This document shows positions 8,687-17,271 of a DNA stretch of 64,000 bases, in pieces (the first letter of the stretch is position 1; every line of letters starts with the position of its first letter). The notes under the pieces were generated by a model. It was not told the DNA's origin, searched no databases, and was given only the letters and a program-made list of their open reading frames with translations. The stretch is from Euzebyella saccharophila (GTDB taxonomy: Bacteria; Bacteroidota; Bacteroidia; Flavobacteriales; Flavobacteriaceae). Location: contig NZ_JACYFJ010000002.1 in the NCBI RefSeq assembly GCF_014855495.1, positions 248,001-312,000 on the forward strand. Reading direction: 5' to 3'. The translations under genes were made by a program, and so were the position numbers.

Positions 8687-9143
8687 TGGAAAATGGTTTA
8701 ATGGCGCATATATAGACCCAAATAATAAACAGAATTTGTAAAGGAATTCTAATCCAAAGGTATTCAGGTCCTTTTCCATCATACTGTGCCGTTTCGTAAT
8801 TAATGTGTTCAAAAGCAGCCTTTATGTTGGCAGGAAAAAGAAGCAAGAAAAATGCTATAAGCAACCAACCGGTAATCACTGTAAACCTTGGTATTATAAG
8901 GGTTACGGCCGCAAGTATTTGTAGGCCTGCAGTAAGGTATATCAATTCTACTTTATAAGGTATGGGGTTAGGAATCATCATCACCATTCCTTTCGTATAC
9001 ACATGATGACCAATAGCGGTAAAAATCAGCATTACGGACATAGCAATTCTACCCGCTAGAGGAAAATTGTCTGTTCCATGAATCATTTTAAGGATAAGAA
9101 CAGTGATGATAAAAACAGAAAGTAAAACAATTAATGGTTTCAT
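8673..9143 (-). CDS. DoxX-like small membrane protein
   Basis: About 156 residues from the ATG at 9143; a GTG at 9179 would add 12 residues and is less likely. There are four hydrophobic segments (PLIVLLSVFIITVLIL, MSVMLIFTAIGHHVY, LIYLTAGLQILAAVTLII, WLLIAFFLLLFPANI), matching the four-helix DoxX-like family. The motif FTAIGHHVYTKG and the AFEHINYETAQYDGKGP loop are typical of flavobacterial members. Exact function is unknown. It follows the Crp-like regulator on the same strand and may be its target (inference). Confidence 0.75.
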   Translation of the reverse strand: MKPLIVLLSVFIITVLILKMIHGTDNFPLAGRIAMSVMLIFTAIGHHVYTKGMVMMIPNPIPYKVELIYLTAGLQILAAVTLIIPRFTVITGWLLIAFFLLLFPANIKAAFEHINYETAQYDGKGPEYLWIRIPLQILFIIWVYICAIKPFSIRIP

Positions 9144-9194
9144 ATAGTGAGCACAAATTTCGTAATCTAATTTGGCCACAACAATGAACCTCGG

Positions 9195-9761
9195 TTAAGA
9201 AATACGTTTCCTGATTCTGCTTAAAGCTTGAGGTGTTACACCTATATAGGACGCTAAATATTTTAGTGGAACTTTTTGGATTAATTCAGGTCTGTTATTA
9301 AATATGTCCAAATACCTTTCCTCAGCAGATTGGTCTAGAAAAGATAGTTCTCGGTTCCATTTTAGAACGAGATTGTGTTCGGCAATTAGCCTGCCAATAG
9401 TATTACCCACTCTGGTCCTATCATATACTTGTTGTAGACTATGGTAATCAACACACCATAAAATACAATCTTCCATAGCCTCAATGGTATATTTACTTGG
9501 GCGTCTTGTAACAAAAGAATCGTATGCACTGGAAAACTGATCTTGATGTCTGAACCCAAAGGTGATATCGTCTGTCTCTTTTGGAATATAGTACCTCATA
9601 GATCCTTTTTCTATATAGGTGATATAGTTCTCAATTTCTCCTTTTTTTATAATGGCGGCTTTCTTTGAGAACGTTTTCTTTTCTACCCTAGTCATAAAAA
9701 AAGCCCAATCTTCATCGGGCACTTCTGATATTTTTTCAAACAATTCTTTAATTCTCCACAT
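9195..9761 (-). CDS. Crp/Fnr-family transcription regulator
   Basis: A 188-residue protein with an N-terminal cyclic-nucleotide-binding-like beta barrel (about residues 15-125, including ITYIEKGSMRYYI) and a C-terminal helix-turn-helix ending in LKYLASYIGVTPQALSRIRKRIS. The Arg/Ser phosphate-binding cassette of true cAMP receptors is not evident, so cyclic-nucleotide binding is doubtful. Members like this in Bacteroidetes usually sit beside the one gene they control, here the DoxX-like gene. Confidence 0.85.
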   Translation of the reverse strand: MWRIKELFEKISEVPDEDWAFFMTRVEKKTFSKKAAIIKKGEIENYITYIEKGSMRYYIPKETDDITFGFRHQDQFSSAYDSFVTRRPSKYTIEAMEDCILWCVDYHSLQQVYDRTRVGNTIGRLIAEHNLVLKWNRELSFLDQSAEERYLDIFNNRPELIQKVPLKYLASYIGVTPQALSRIRKRIS

Positions 9762-9904
9762 CCGCCAAACACTTAGTAATATGTTTACTTACTTGTATAA
9801 CTAGCAAATATGGTTTGTTTTATGAATTTATAACCAATTCATGGTTGTTCTGTAGATAATTTCGTTGACAGGGTAAGATCTTTAAAATTGAAATTCAGAT
9901 TACT

Positions 9905-10420
9905 TTAATGCAATAACATTTCTCCTTTTGTTGGAGTTTTTAGCCTCAAAAATGCCTCTATTGAATCATAAAAATTTTCATGCCTATGTATAAGGCCATC
10001 CTCACTAAATGTGATAACAGCAAAACCGTTGATTGTGTTTTTACGGTTAGTGGTTCCATTTTCATCAAAACTCCCTGTACACTCCCACCTATAAAAAGCC
10101 TTATTGTCTTGAATGACCAAATCCTTTACTTCTGTATGAAAATCAGGAATAATATCATGTAAAGAATTTACAAGCGCCGTAAGCTCTTCATAATTAGTTG
10201 CTTCTAGTTTTCCATTTGAAAAACGCTTAAAGTCTTTTGCTAAAAGACATTTGAAGGATTCTGTTTGGTTGTTGTTCCAGCATTGTTCGTAATCGTTTAT
10301 GATCCGCTCCAAATTTGGAGATGTTGAATTCATAACAAGTGAACCGTTATTTTGAGGTTCTTCTTTGCAGGAAAATAGGATTACAGTTAATAGGCCGTAA
10401 AGCCAAAAACATGGTTTCAT
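9905..10420 (-). CDS. SnoaL/NTF2-fold lipoprotein
   Basis: A 171-residue protein with a lipoprotein signal (LFSC, Cys18). The mature part carries an NTF2-like cone: an N-terminal helix IINDYEQCWNNNQTESFKCLLA, a central strand FYRWECTGSFD and a C-terminal INGFAVITFSEDGLIHRHENFYD, typical of SnoaL-like polyketide-cyclase-fold proteins. Such proteins bind or turn over small molecules; the substrate here cannot be read. It stands alone and is oriented away from the long spacer to its right. Confidence 0.7.
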   Translation of the reverse strand: MKPCFWLYGLLTVILFSCKEEPQNNGSLVMNSTSPNLERIINDYEQCWNNNQTESFKCLLAKDFKRFSNGKLEATNYEELTALVNSLHDIIPDFHTEVKDLVIQDNKAFYRWECTGSFDENGTTNRKNTINGFAVITFSEDGLIHRHENFYDSIEAFLRLKTPTKGEMLLH

Positions 10421-10843
10421 ATCAGAGGGTTTGCAAGTTGGTTAGCCGGCAAACTGTTCTGGGGGAAATGAAGGTAGGGAACTTTTGCCATTAAATACAT
10501 TCGGTATTTATACCAAACGTTATTCAAGTTAGCATAAAAACGTGTTTCTCAGGTAGTTTAGTATAAATAAATGTGTGAAATACACCATTTTGTACATTCA
10601 TTAAGAATAGTCGGTTTCTATCGTAAAATTAAGCTAAAATAAATGTAATAAAAAACTTATTAATTCGTAAATGTGCTCGAGAACTTAAAATTTTATTATC
10701 ACTGAAAATCGTTCAAACTATTTATGTAAAAAAATCACCTTGTATAACTATTTCTTCGAAATTAAAAAAAAATATTCCTCTAGGTGCAACTTTTTAGAAT
10801 GTATGTTGTCTATTAAACTGATCAATCAAAATAATAGTCAATT
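10421..10843. other. 423-base AT-rich spacer between divergent genes
   Basis: No convincing gene is seen. The right end holds the ECF-type promoter at 10784-10811. The left part, upstream of the lipoprotein gene, contains a short imperfect palindrome GGTATTTATACC (10503-10514). The rest is AT-rich, and I could not assign it. Confidence 0.5.
10784..10811 (+). promoter_or_regulatory. Putative ECF-sigma promoter for the beta-barrel/GIN operon
   Basis: GTGCAAC (10784-10790), a 17-base spacer, then GTCT (10808-10811). It ends 32 bases before the ATG at 10844. The -35 and -10 parts and the spacing are identical to those upstream of the sigma gene at 6530, which lies 4.3 kb away. Confidence 0.65.
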
Positions 10844-11503
10844 ATGAAATTTTTTAAATATTCCCTTCTACTTCTTTTACTTGTTGGCAACCAACAACTC
10901 TTTTCTCAGGATCAAGAGGATAATTATATAGAGTTCAATGATCGTAATAATATAGTTCATGGTATATATCTAGGTTTTAATCTAGGTGTTGGAGAAATTG
11001 AGGATGAGCCTACCTATGCTGCAGGATTAAAACTTGCCTATGTTGCCAATCAACAATTTGAGGTTGGTTTTGCAGCAAATACTATTTATTCACGTCAAGA
11101 CCTGATTTTTACTGGAAATAATAGAAGACAAGATCTTTTTGCTGTTTATGGAGGTTTACATTTAGAGCCTATTTTCTTTAGTAAGAGCATCGTTAGCCTT
11201 TCTTTTCCGGTACTCATAGGTGGAGGTGCGGTAGGATATATTGAAAATGACTACGATGAAGATTATGACCCAGAGATATCGGAAGAAGACATAGATGCTG
11301 TTTTTGTTATTGAGCCTGGAGTTAGTGCCTTGTTCAATCTTAGTAGGTATGTTCAATTAGAGGCGGGCGTAACTTATAGGTTCAGCAGTATAATTGAATT
11401 AGAACCCAGTCCCATCGATAGAATTAATGGTTTTACGGCCAACATAGGTATAAAAATGGGAATTTTTAATATGGGTAGAAATCGGTATAAAAAGAAAATA
11501 TAA
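10844..11503 (+). CDS. Outer-membrane beta-barrel protein
   Basis: A 219-residue protein with a signal peptide ending LFSQ. It is followed by alternating amphipathic strands (GIYLGFNLGVGEIE, YAAGLKLAYVANQQFEVGFAANTIYS, FAVYGGLHLEPIFF, VFVIEPGVSALFNL, VQLEAGVTYRFSS, FTANIGIKMGIFNM) as in small OmpA-like eight-strand barrels. An acidic loop (NDYDEDYDPEISEEDID) would face one side of the membrane. No specific family is recognised. It is the first gene after an ECF-type promoter and is probably cotranscribed with the GIN lipoprotein downstream. Confidence 0.7.
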   Translation: MKFFKYSLLLLLLVGNQQLFSQDQEDNYIEFNDRNNIVHGIYLGFNLGVGEIEDEPTYAAGLKLAYVANQQFEVGFAANTIYSRQDLIFTGNNRRQDLFAVYGGLHLEPIFFSKSIVSLSFPVLIGGGAVGYIENDYDEDYDPEISEEDIDAVFVIEPGVSALFNLSRYVQLEAGVTYRFSSIIELEPSPIDRINGFTANIGIKMGIFNMGRNRYKKKI

Positions 11504-11685
11504 TGAAAACTAAATTTAGTAAAAGATGCGTACACTGCCATGATGTAATTGAAACTAGACATGTCTTCAGTAAAAACAATCAGGTGTTTTTGAAATCAAC
11601 CGATTTATTATCAAACGATTGGTCGCCAATTAACTTTCAATGGATTCCAGTCCTTAAAATGCGGGAACAATTGGATACTCCTTAA
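11503..11685 (+). CDS. Possible 60-residue protein with Cys/His pairs
   Basis: The ATG overlaps the TAA of the beta-barrel gene (TAATG), which favours coupled translation. The product starts MKTKFSKRCVHCHDVIETRH, giving a CxxCH cluster, and has no signal peptide, so a c-type haem is unlikely and a small metal site is possible. The rest shows no recognisable pattern. It may be a chance frame in the 235-base gap before the next gene. Confidence 0.3.
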   Translation: MKTKFSKRCVHCHDVIETRHVFSKNNQVFLKSTDLLSNDWSPINFQWIPVLKMREQLDTP

Positions 11686-11737
11686 AAATTTAATCACCTT
11701 CATTTCTGTTCAAGAAATTATAAATCAATCAAAAAAA

Positions 11738-12460
11738 ATGAAAACAAAATCAATTATTTTATTAGCGTTCGGAGTTTTATTGACCTTCTCTTCATGTGAT
11801 TATGAACATGTTCGGGCAGACGATGAAATCACCACAAGGAATCTAACCATGTCTGGTTTTAACGGATTGGAAGTAGGTAATGCGTTTGATGTTTACATCA
11901 CTTTTTCGGATACGGAAGAGCAGGTTATTATTGAAGCAAATGACAATTTGCATGACCGAATTATTGTTACTAGGGAAGGCGACCAATTAAGTATAAAACT
12001 CAAAAAGTTTACCACCATTAAAGGAAATGCCACGTTAAAGGCCTATATAACCACCAGCTATTTAGATGATATGGATTTAAAAGGGGCCTCTACAGTAATC
12101 ATGGAAAATGCTTGGGAAGTGGATAGGGCCAAGATAGACCTTTCAGGTTCTTCTGAAATTAGGGGCGAAATCCTATCCAACCATTTTGAAGTAGATATGA
12201 AAGGCGCATCCAAGGCAGACCTTTTTGGTAATATTGAATCACTATATGTAGACTTGTCAGGCGCAAGTGATATGAGGGACTATGATCTTATTGCAAAACG
12301 ACTAAATATAGACCTCAGTGGGGCAAGCGAGGCTTTTTTAACGGTTTCAGAATCCATAGATATTGAAGCATCTGGAGCAAGTGTACTCAACTACAAGGGC
12401 GATGCAGTTACGTATCACAAGGAACTTAAAGGGGCTTCAAGGTTAAAAAACCGAAACTAA
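11738..12460 (+). CDS. GIN-domain (DUF2807) lipoprotein
   Basis: A 240-residue protein with a lipoprotein signal (TFSSC, Cys20). The body begins with NLTMSGFNGLEVGNAFDVYITFS, typical of the head GIN domain, followed by repeats built on the LSGAS/KGAS motif (DLKGAST, DLSGSSE, DMKGASK, DLSGASD, DLSGASE, EASGASV, ELKGASR). These form a right-handed beta-helix-like stack in this family. It is surface- or periplasm-facing and of unknown function. It is probably in the same transcript as the beta-barrel gene, and thus in the proposed ECF regulon with the DUF4097 protein, which has a similar architecture. Confidence 0.85.
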   Translation: MKTKSIILLAFGVLLTFSSCDYEHVRADDEITTRNLTMSGFNGLEVGNAFDVYITFSDTEEQVIIEANDNLHDRIIVTREGDQLSIKLKKFTTIKGNATLKAYITTSYLDDMDLKGASTVIMENAWEVDRAKIDLSGSSEIRGEILSNHFEVDMKGASKADLFGNIESLYVDLSGASDMRDYDLIAKRLNIDLSGASEAFLTVSESIDIEASGASVLNYKGDAVTYHKELKGASRLKNRN

Positions 12461-12477
12461 AAATAGACTCTTTATAA

Positions 12478-13077
12478 CTATTTGTGCCGTTTTTGCAATT
12501 CTGCCTCTATATCTTTTAAGCTGAACCCTTTGGCTTGCAAGAGTATTAGATAATGGAAAAGCAAATCGGCACTTTCGTATAAAAACAAATCGTCATTATC
12601 GTCTTTGGCCTCAATGACCGTTTCTACAGCTTCTTCCCCTACTTTTTGGGCTATTTTGTTAATGCCCTTTTTGAATAATGAAGCCACATAAGACTTTTCA
12701 GAATCTGCCGAAGTTCTTCTTTGGGCGATAACATTTTCCAATTTAGAAAAGAAACCAAAGCTGGCTTCATTTTCTTCGTGCCAGCAGGTATCCGTACCTG
12801 TGTGGCAAGTAGGCCCTACTGGGTTGACCATCACTTTAAGGGTATCGTTATCACAATCCACCTTAATGTCAACAAGGTTTAAAAAGTTACCGCTTTCCTC
12901 CCCTTTGGTCCACAATCTTTCTTTGCTTCGGCTATAAAAAGTGACTTTTTTGGTTTCAATGGTTTTCTTGTAAGCTTCCTCATTCATATACCCCAACATC
13001 AAAACACTTTTGGTCTGTGCATCTTGAATAATGGCGGGTACCAATCCATTGGCATCCTTGTCAAAATCTATCTTCAT
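12478..13077 (-). CDS. hisIE: Bifunctional phosphoribosyl-AMP cyclohydrolase / phosphoribosyl-ATP pyrophosphatase
   Basis: A 199-residue fusion performing steps 2 and 3 of histidine synthesis. HisI domain (about 1-105): VLMLGYMNEEAY, FYSRSKERLWTKGEESGN, the metal-binding DCDNDT and CHTGTDTCW. HisE domain (about 110-199): QRRTSADSEKSYVASLFKKG and KVGEEAVETVIEAK, with the acidic all-alpha NTP pyrophosphatase signature. It is the last gene of the his operon, converging on the GIN lipoprotein gene with 17 bases between stops. Confidence 0.96.
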   Translation of the reverse strand: MKIDFDKDANGLVPAIIQDAQTKSVLMLGYMNEEAYKKTIETKKVTFYSRSKERLWTKGEESGNFLNLVDIKVDCDNDTLKVMVNPVGPTCHTGTDTCWHEENEASFGFFSKLENVIAQRRTSADSEKSYVASLFKKGINKIAQKVGEEAVETVIEAKDDNDDLFLYESADLLFHYLILLQAKGFSLKDIEAELQKRHK

Positions 13078-13091
13078 TACAATCTTCTCTT

Positions 13092-13691
13092 TTAAATATG
13101 TTGGGGTACACCTTCCATTTTCATAAGATAAATGGGAAAGCCCAAACTCTCTTCTTTATTAAAAATGCTGAGTCCGAATTTTTGGTACAGCTTTACATTA
13201 TTTTCATTGGCGGCATCCACAATTACCGGAAGTTTGGTATCCCTAAACTCCTTATAAACCTGCAATATTAATTTGGGAGCGGTGACCCCTCCTTTGTATT
13301 CTTGTTTAACCGCAAAAATCATGGGGCGGATGTACGGAGTTTTCGGATAATTTCTTTGAATGACCTTTTGCCTTTCCAATACCTTTGATACCCTTTCAAT
13401 ACCTATACATTTAAAAGCTAACCGTAACGTAGAGAATAATTTGCTAAATGAAAATGTGTCTCGGTTACTATAGGTCAGTAAAAGACAGCTGGCCCTATTA
13501 TCGGAAATACACACGTAGCCAGTACGATATGACTTATCAAATAAATATTCCATCAAAACACGCATACGTTGCTTTCGCTTGGCATCTTGCTTTACTACAA
13601 AATTGATAGAACTGTCATCATGAATGGGTTCAAAGGCGTCCATTAAGATGTCTACCACTAAGTCTCTGTCTTCTTTGGTTGCTTTTATCAA
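13092..13691 (-). CDS. GNAT-fold acetyltransferase-like protein inside the his operon
   Basis: A 199-residue protein starting at a TTG (13691); no ATG is available before residue 17. The C-terminal half has the GNAT pattern: a strand PMIFAVKQEYKGG (equivalent to the acyl-CoA loop, though Q/RxxGxG/A is degenerate), then VIVDAANENNVKLYQKFGLSIF, the usual D/N-x-x-A/N...YxKxGF closing motif. The acceptor is unknown. It lies between hisF and hisIE, only 14 bases from hisIE, and must be cotranscribed with them. Confidence 0.68.
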   Translation of the reverse strand: MIKATKEDRDLVVDILMDAFEPIHDDSSINFVVKQDAKRKQRMRVLMEYLFDKSYRTGYVCISDNRASCLLLTYSNRDTFSFSKLFSTLRLAFKCIGIERVSKVLERQKVIQRNYPKTPYIRPMIFAVKQEYKGGVTAPKLILQVYKEFRDTKLPVIVDAANENNVKLYQKFGLSIFNKEESLGFPIYLMKMEGVPQHI

Positions 13692-13783
13692 TTGTATTCT
13701 TTTTACTTAATCATCAGGATAAACTTTCCCAATAATGCTCAAGTTACCACTTTTAAAAAGTGCATCTGGCTTGGGAATTAAGG

Positions 13784-14539
13784 TTATATCCTAACGGGAA
13801 TTCCTTCTTCCTGTAATTCCTTTTTTAAATCTCCAATACCTATTTCCTTAAAATGAAAAACGCTGGCAGCCAATGCCGCATCTGCCTTTCCTTCTTTAAA
13901 TGTATCTGTAAAATGCACTACTTTCCCTGCTCCTCCCGAAGCTATTATTGGTATATTCAACTCCTGGGAAAGTTTGGCCAAGGCCTCATTTGCAAAACCA
14001 TCTTTGGTACCATCGTGGTCCATGGATGTAAACAAAATTTCTCCGGCTCCACGCTCTTCCACTTCTTTTGCCCATTCAAACAACTTGCGTTCCGTGGGTA
14101 CCTTTCCTCCAACCAAGTGCACAATCCATTCCCCCTCTATTTGCTTGGCATCAATGGCCACCACAATACATTGCGAACCAAATTTAGCCACCAAATCATT
14201 GATCAATTTCGGATTTTTTACTGCCGATGAATTGATGGAAACTTTATCGGCTCCATTTTGAAGCAGGACATCTACATCTTCCACAGATGAAATTCCACCA
14301 CCTACGGTAAAAGGAATGTTTATTTTTTCTGCGACCCTATAAACAAGGTCTGCCAAGGTTTTTCGTTTTTGCTCAGTAGCGGAAATATCTAGAAAAACCA
14401 ACTCGTCCGCTCCCTCTTTGCTATAGATTTCAGCAAGTTCTACGGGGTCACCTGCATCACGAAGGTCAACAAAATTGACTCCTTTTACCGTTCTTCCGTC
14501 TTTAATATCCAAGCAAGGTACAATTCTCTTTGCCAGCAT
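13784..14539 (-). CDS. hisF: Imidazole glycerol phosphate synthase, cyclase subunit
   Basis: A 251-residue TIM barrel. It starts [20 protein letters not shown], has the catalytic Asp of the CLDIKDG motif, the phosphate-binding FTVGGGISS and IIASGGAGK loops, and the second catalytic Asp in VVAIDAKQ. Together with HisH it forms imidazole glycerol phosphate and AICAR from PRFAR and ammonia. A 92-base gap separates it from the GNAT gene downstream and a 126-base gap from hisA upstream; no terminator is evident in either. Confidence 0.97.
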   Translation of the reverse strand: MLAKRIVPCLDIKDGRTVKGVNFVDLRDAGDPVELAEIYSKEGADELVFLDISATEQKRKTLADLVYRVAEKINIPFTVGGGISSVEDVDVLLQNGADKVSINSSAVKNPKLINDLVAKFGSQCIVVAIDAKQIEGEWIVHLVGGKVPTERKLFEWAKEVEERGAGEILFTSMDHDGTKDGFANEALAKLSQELNIPIIASGGAGKVVHFTDTFKEGKADAALAASVFHFKEIGIGDLKKELQEEGIPVRI

Positions 14540-14665
14540 TGTTTCTCTTCTAATTTATGGAGAGGGATGGTTTTAACAACCGATTTTTAATCCAAAAGCC
14601 CCCAAATTAATAACAAATTTGAAATCTAGTCGCACACCTAAAGTGTTTTTTCTTCATTTTTAAGC

Positions 14666-15391
14666 TTAATGCTCCAAAACAAATCCTTCCAATTGCTTCA
14701 AAGAAATTTTATTTTCATAGATGGCCTTCCCGATAATAGTGCCCTCACAACCCATTTTCGCCAATTTTGGAAGTTCATCAAAAGTTGAAATTCCACCAGA
14801 AGCAATCAATTTCACCTCTTCACACTCGCCCAAAATTCTTTTGTAGAGTTCAAAAGACGGACCTTGAAGCATCCCATCCTTAGAAATATCGGTACAAATA
14901 ACATAGGAAACTCCTTCTTTTTGATAGCTTTGAATAAAGGGAATAAGTTCTTCTTTGGATTCTTCTTGCCAACCCGAAACGGCAATTTTTTCGTCCATGG
15001 CATCGGCGCCCAAGATAATTTTATCCGCTCCGTATTTTTGTAACCAATTGACAAAAGTGCTACGATCTTTAACGGCTATACTGCCACCAGTTATCTGATT
15101 GGCACCGCTCTCAAATGCTATTCGTAAGTCTTCATCGGATTTTAGCCCGCCCCCAAAATCAATTTTCAAACTGGTTTTGGCAGCAATCTGTTCCAGAATT
15201 CTATGATTGACAATATGTTTGGACTTTGCACCATCTAAATCTACCAAGTGCAAATACTCAATGCCATGGTCTTCATAGGCTTTTGCCACTTCCAAAGGGT
15301 TTTCATTATATACTTTTTTCGTATCATAATCTCCTTTGGAAAGTCTAACACATTTACCTTCGATGATATCTATGGCCGGGATTATTCTCAT
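14666..15391 (-). CDS. hisA: Phosphoribosylformimino-AICAR-P isomerase
   Basis: A 241-residue TIM barrel homologous to HisF. The start [21 protein letters not shown] contains the catalytic Asp (AIDI), and [11 protein letters not shown] and LIASGGIST are the two phosphate-binding loops. The second acidic residue lies in [12 protein letters not shown]. It converts ProFAR to PRFAR. It follows hisH across a 71-base spacer containing short CAACGAA-type repeats. Confidence 0.97.
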   Translation of the reverse strand: MRIIPAIDIIEGKCVRLSKGDYDTKKVYNENPLEVAKAYEDHGIEYLHLVDLDGAKSKHIVNHRILEQIAAKTSLKIDFGGGLKSDEDLRIAFESGANQITGGSIAVKDRSTFVNWLQKYGADKIILGADAMDEKIAVSGWQEESKEELIPFIQSYQKEGVSYVICTDISKDGMLQGPSFELYKRILGECEEVKLIASGGISTFDELPKLAKMGCEGTIIGKAIYENKISLKQLEGFVLEH

Positions 15392-15400
15392 GTTTTGGTA

Positions 15401-15425
15401 CTTTTTCGTTGTTCGTTGCTTCTAG
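15401..15425. repeat. Short degenerate repeat between hisA and hisH
   Basis: The minus strand reads AGCAACGAACAACGAAAAAG, tandem copies of an AACGAAC-like unit. I recall similar runs in other flavobacterial spacers. No structure is obvious. Confidence 0.35.
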
Positions 15426-15462
15426 TTAAACTGTGAAATGCAAGAAATTGATTATGAAAACA

Positions 15463-16053
15463 CTAATTCGATTCTAGGCTTAAAAAGTTTTTTAATATCT
15501 GAGCGCCCACTTCGCTACTTTTTTCTGGATGAAACTGAACCCCATAAAAGTTGTCCTTTTTTAAAGCGGCGCTATAGGCCACATCATATTCCGAAGTGGC
15601 AATGGTTTCATCACAGAGCGGAGCATAAAAACTATGTACCAAGTAAATGTGTTCTTTATCGTCAACTTTATCGAAAAGTCCACTTTTTAATGAGGTTATT
15701 TGGTTCCAACCAATTTGTGGAACTTTTACATTTTTTGAAAAGCGAACTACATCCACATCAAAAATACCTAATCCGGTGGTGTTGCCTTCTTCAGATTTAT
15801 TACACATAAGCTGCATTCCTAAACAAATGCCTAAAACAGGCTGTTTTAATTCGGGAATCAAGGTTTGCAAACCACTAGCGTTCAACATTTTCATGGCACT
15901 GCTGGCCTCCCCCACACCTGGAAAAATGACCTTGTCCGCGCTTTTAATTTCTTCTGGATCATCACTCAAAACGGCCGTATAACCTAGGCGTTGAATGGCA
16001 AATTTTATACTTTGAATATTTCCAGCGCCGTAATTGATAATTACAATCTTCAT
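15463..16053 (-). CDS. hisH: Imidazole glycerol phosphate synthase, glutamine amidotransferase subunit
   Basis: A 196-residue class I glutamine amidotransferase. The oxyanion/nucleophile motif is PVLGICLGMQLM (catalytic Cys), and the His/Glu pair is in YGVQFHPEKS. The start MKIVIINYGAGNIQSIKFA is characteristic of HisH. It supplies ammonia to HisF through the barrel. Confidence 0.97.
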   Translation of the reverse strand: MKIVIINYGAGNIQSIKFAIQRLGYTAVLSDDPEEIKSADKVIFPGVGEASSAMKMLNASGLQTLIPELKQPVLGICLGMQLMCNKSEEGNTTGLGIFDVDVVRFSKNVKVPQIGWNQITSLKSGLFDKVDDKEHIYLVHSFYAPLCDETIATSEYDVAYSAALKKDNFYGVQFHPEKSSEVGAQILKNFLSLESN

Positions 16054-16060
16054 TTATTTG

Positions 16061-16090
16061 GTATTGAGTATCGAGTAATGAGTACAGAGC
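16061..16090. repeat. Degenerate 8-base GAGTA repeat between hisH and hisB
   Basis: Reading 16062-16088, TTGAGTAT, CGAGTAAT and GAGTACAG are consecutive variants of one unit. Simple-sequence spacers like this suggest slippage-generated sequence rather than a protein-binding site. Confidence 0.35.
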
Positions 16091-16134
16091 AAATATTATA
16101 AACCAAATACTTTGTACGCAATGCTCACAACTGT

Positions 16135-17271
16135 TTAAAGCATTCCCTTGGTACTGGGAAGCACCATTTTTTCAGTATCTCTTTTAACGGCCATTTTTAT
16201 GGACTTGGCGAAAGCCTTAAAAATCGCTTCTATTTTGTGGTGTTCATTAGTGCCTTCGGCTTTTACATTAAGATTGGCCTTGGCCCCATCAGTGAACGAT
16301 TTAAAGAAATGATGAAACATTTCAGTAGGCATGTCCCCCACCATTTCACGGTTAAATTGAGCTTCCCAAACCAACCAATTTCTTCCTCCAAAATCAATAG
16401 CCACTTGGGCAAGGCAATCATCCATGGGCAAGCAAAAACCATATCTTTCAATACCTAATTTATTGCCAAGAGCTTGGGCAAAAACCTCACCAAGGGCAAT
16501 TCCTGTATCCTCAATAGTGTGGTGTTCATCTACCTCTAAATCGCCATCTACCTTAATGGTCAAATCCATTTGTCCGTGTCTGGCCAATTGATCTAACATA
16601 TGATCAAAAAATGCGAGCCCCGTTTTGATATCGCTTTTTCCGGTACCATCTAGGTTAAGGTCAATGAAAATATCGGTTTCATTGGTTTTTCTTCGGATGC
16701 TTCCCGTGCGGTCCTTCAGTTTTAAGAACTCATAAATCTTCTGCCAATCATTACTTTCCAAGGCGATATAATCATTCAGCTCCTCACGTTTTACGGTGAT
16801 TTCACCTGTTCCCAAATGGGTTTCGTCATTGATAAATATTCCTTTTCCGCCCAAGTTTTTGGCCAATTCTATATCGGTCAACCGGTCGCCAATGACAAAA
16901 GAGTTTTCCAAATCGTATTCATCTGAAAAATAACCCGTTAGCAAGCCAGTACCTGGTTTTCTTGTATTGGCATTCTCATGAGGAAAGGTCTTATCTATAA
17001 AAACTTTGTCAAAAACAACCCCCTCGTTTTCAAAGGCTTTCATTATAAAGTTATGTACGGGCCAAAAAGTATCTTCAGGAAAGGCATCGGTACCTAAACC
17101 GTCTTGATTGGTTATCATGGCCAACTCATAATCCAGTTCTTTGGCAATTTTACCCAACCAAGTAAAAACCTTGGGGTAGAACACCATCTTGTCAAAGGCA
17201 TCTATTTGTTCGTCTACCGTCTCTTTTATGATGGTACCGTCACGGTCAATAAAGAGTACTTTTTTCTTCAT
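16135..17271 (-). CDS. hisB: Bifunctional histidinol-phosphatase / imidazoleglycerol-phosphate dehydratase
   Basis: A 378-residue fusion. The N-terminal HAD phosphatase (about 1-165) has the nucleophile motif FIDRDGTI, the zinc-loop region [14 protein letters not shown] and the acidic [12 protein letters not shown]. The C-terminal dehydratase (about 190-378) has [37 protein letters not shown] and [15 protein letters not shown], the duplicated His/Glu metal sites. It covers steps 7 and 9 of the pathway. Its ATG overlaps the hisC stop by 4 bases. Confidence 0.97.
   Translation of the reverse strand: MKKKVLFIDRDGTIIKETVDEQIDAFDKMVFYPKVFTWLGKIAKELDYELAMITNQDGLGTDAFPEDTFWPVHNFIMKAFENEGVVFDKVFIDKTFPHENANTRKPGTGLLTGYFSDEYDLENSFVIGDRLTDIELAKNLGGKGIFINDETHLGTGEITVKREELNDYIALESNDWQKIYEFLKLKDRTGSIRRKTNETDIFIDLNLDGTGKSDIKTGLAFFDHMLDQLARHGQMDLTIKVDGDLEVDEHHTIEDTGIALGEVFAQALGNKLGIERYGFCLPMDDCLAQVAIDFGGRNWLVWEAQFNREMVGDMPTEMFHHFFKSFTDGAKANLNVKAEGTNEHHKIEAIFKAFAKSIKMAVKRDTEKMVLPSTKGML

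Noticed and set aside
10503-10514. Operator palindrome GGTATTTATACC upstream of the NTF2-fold lipoprotein
   Set aside because: It is short and AT-rich, with no second copy noticed in the window; chance occurrence is likely.
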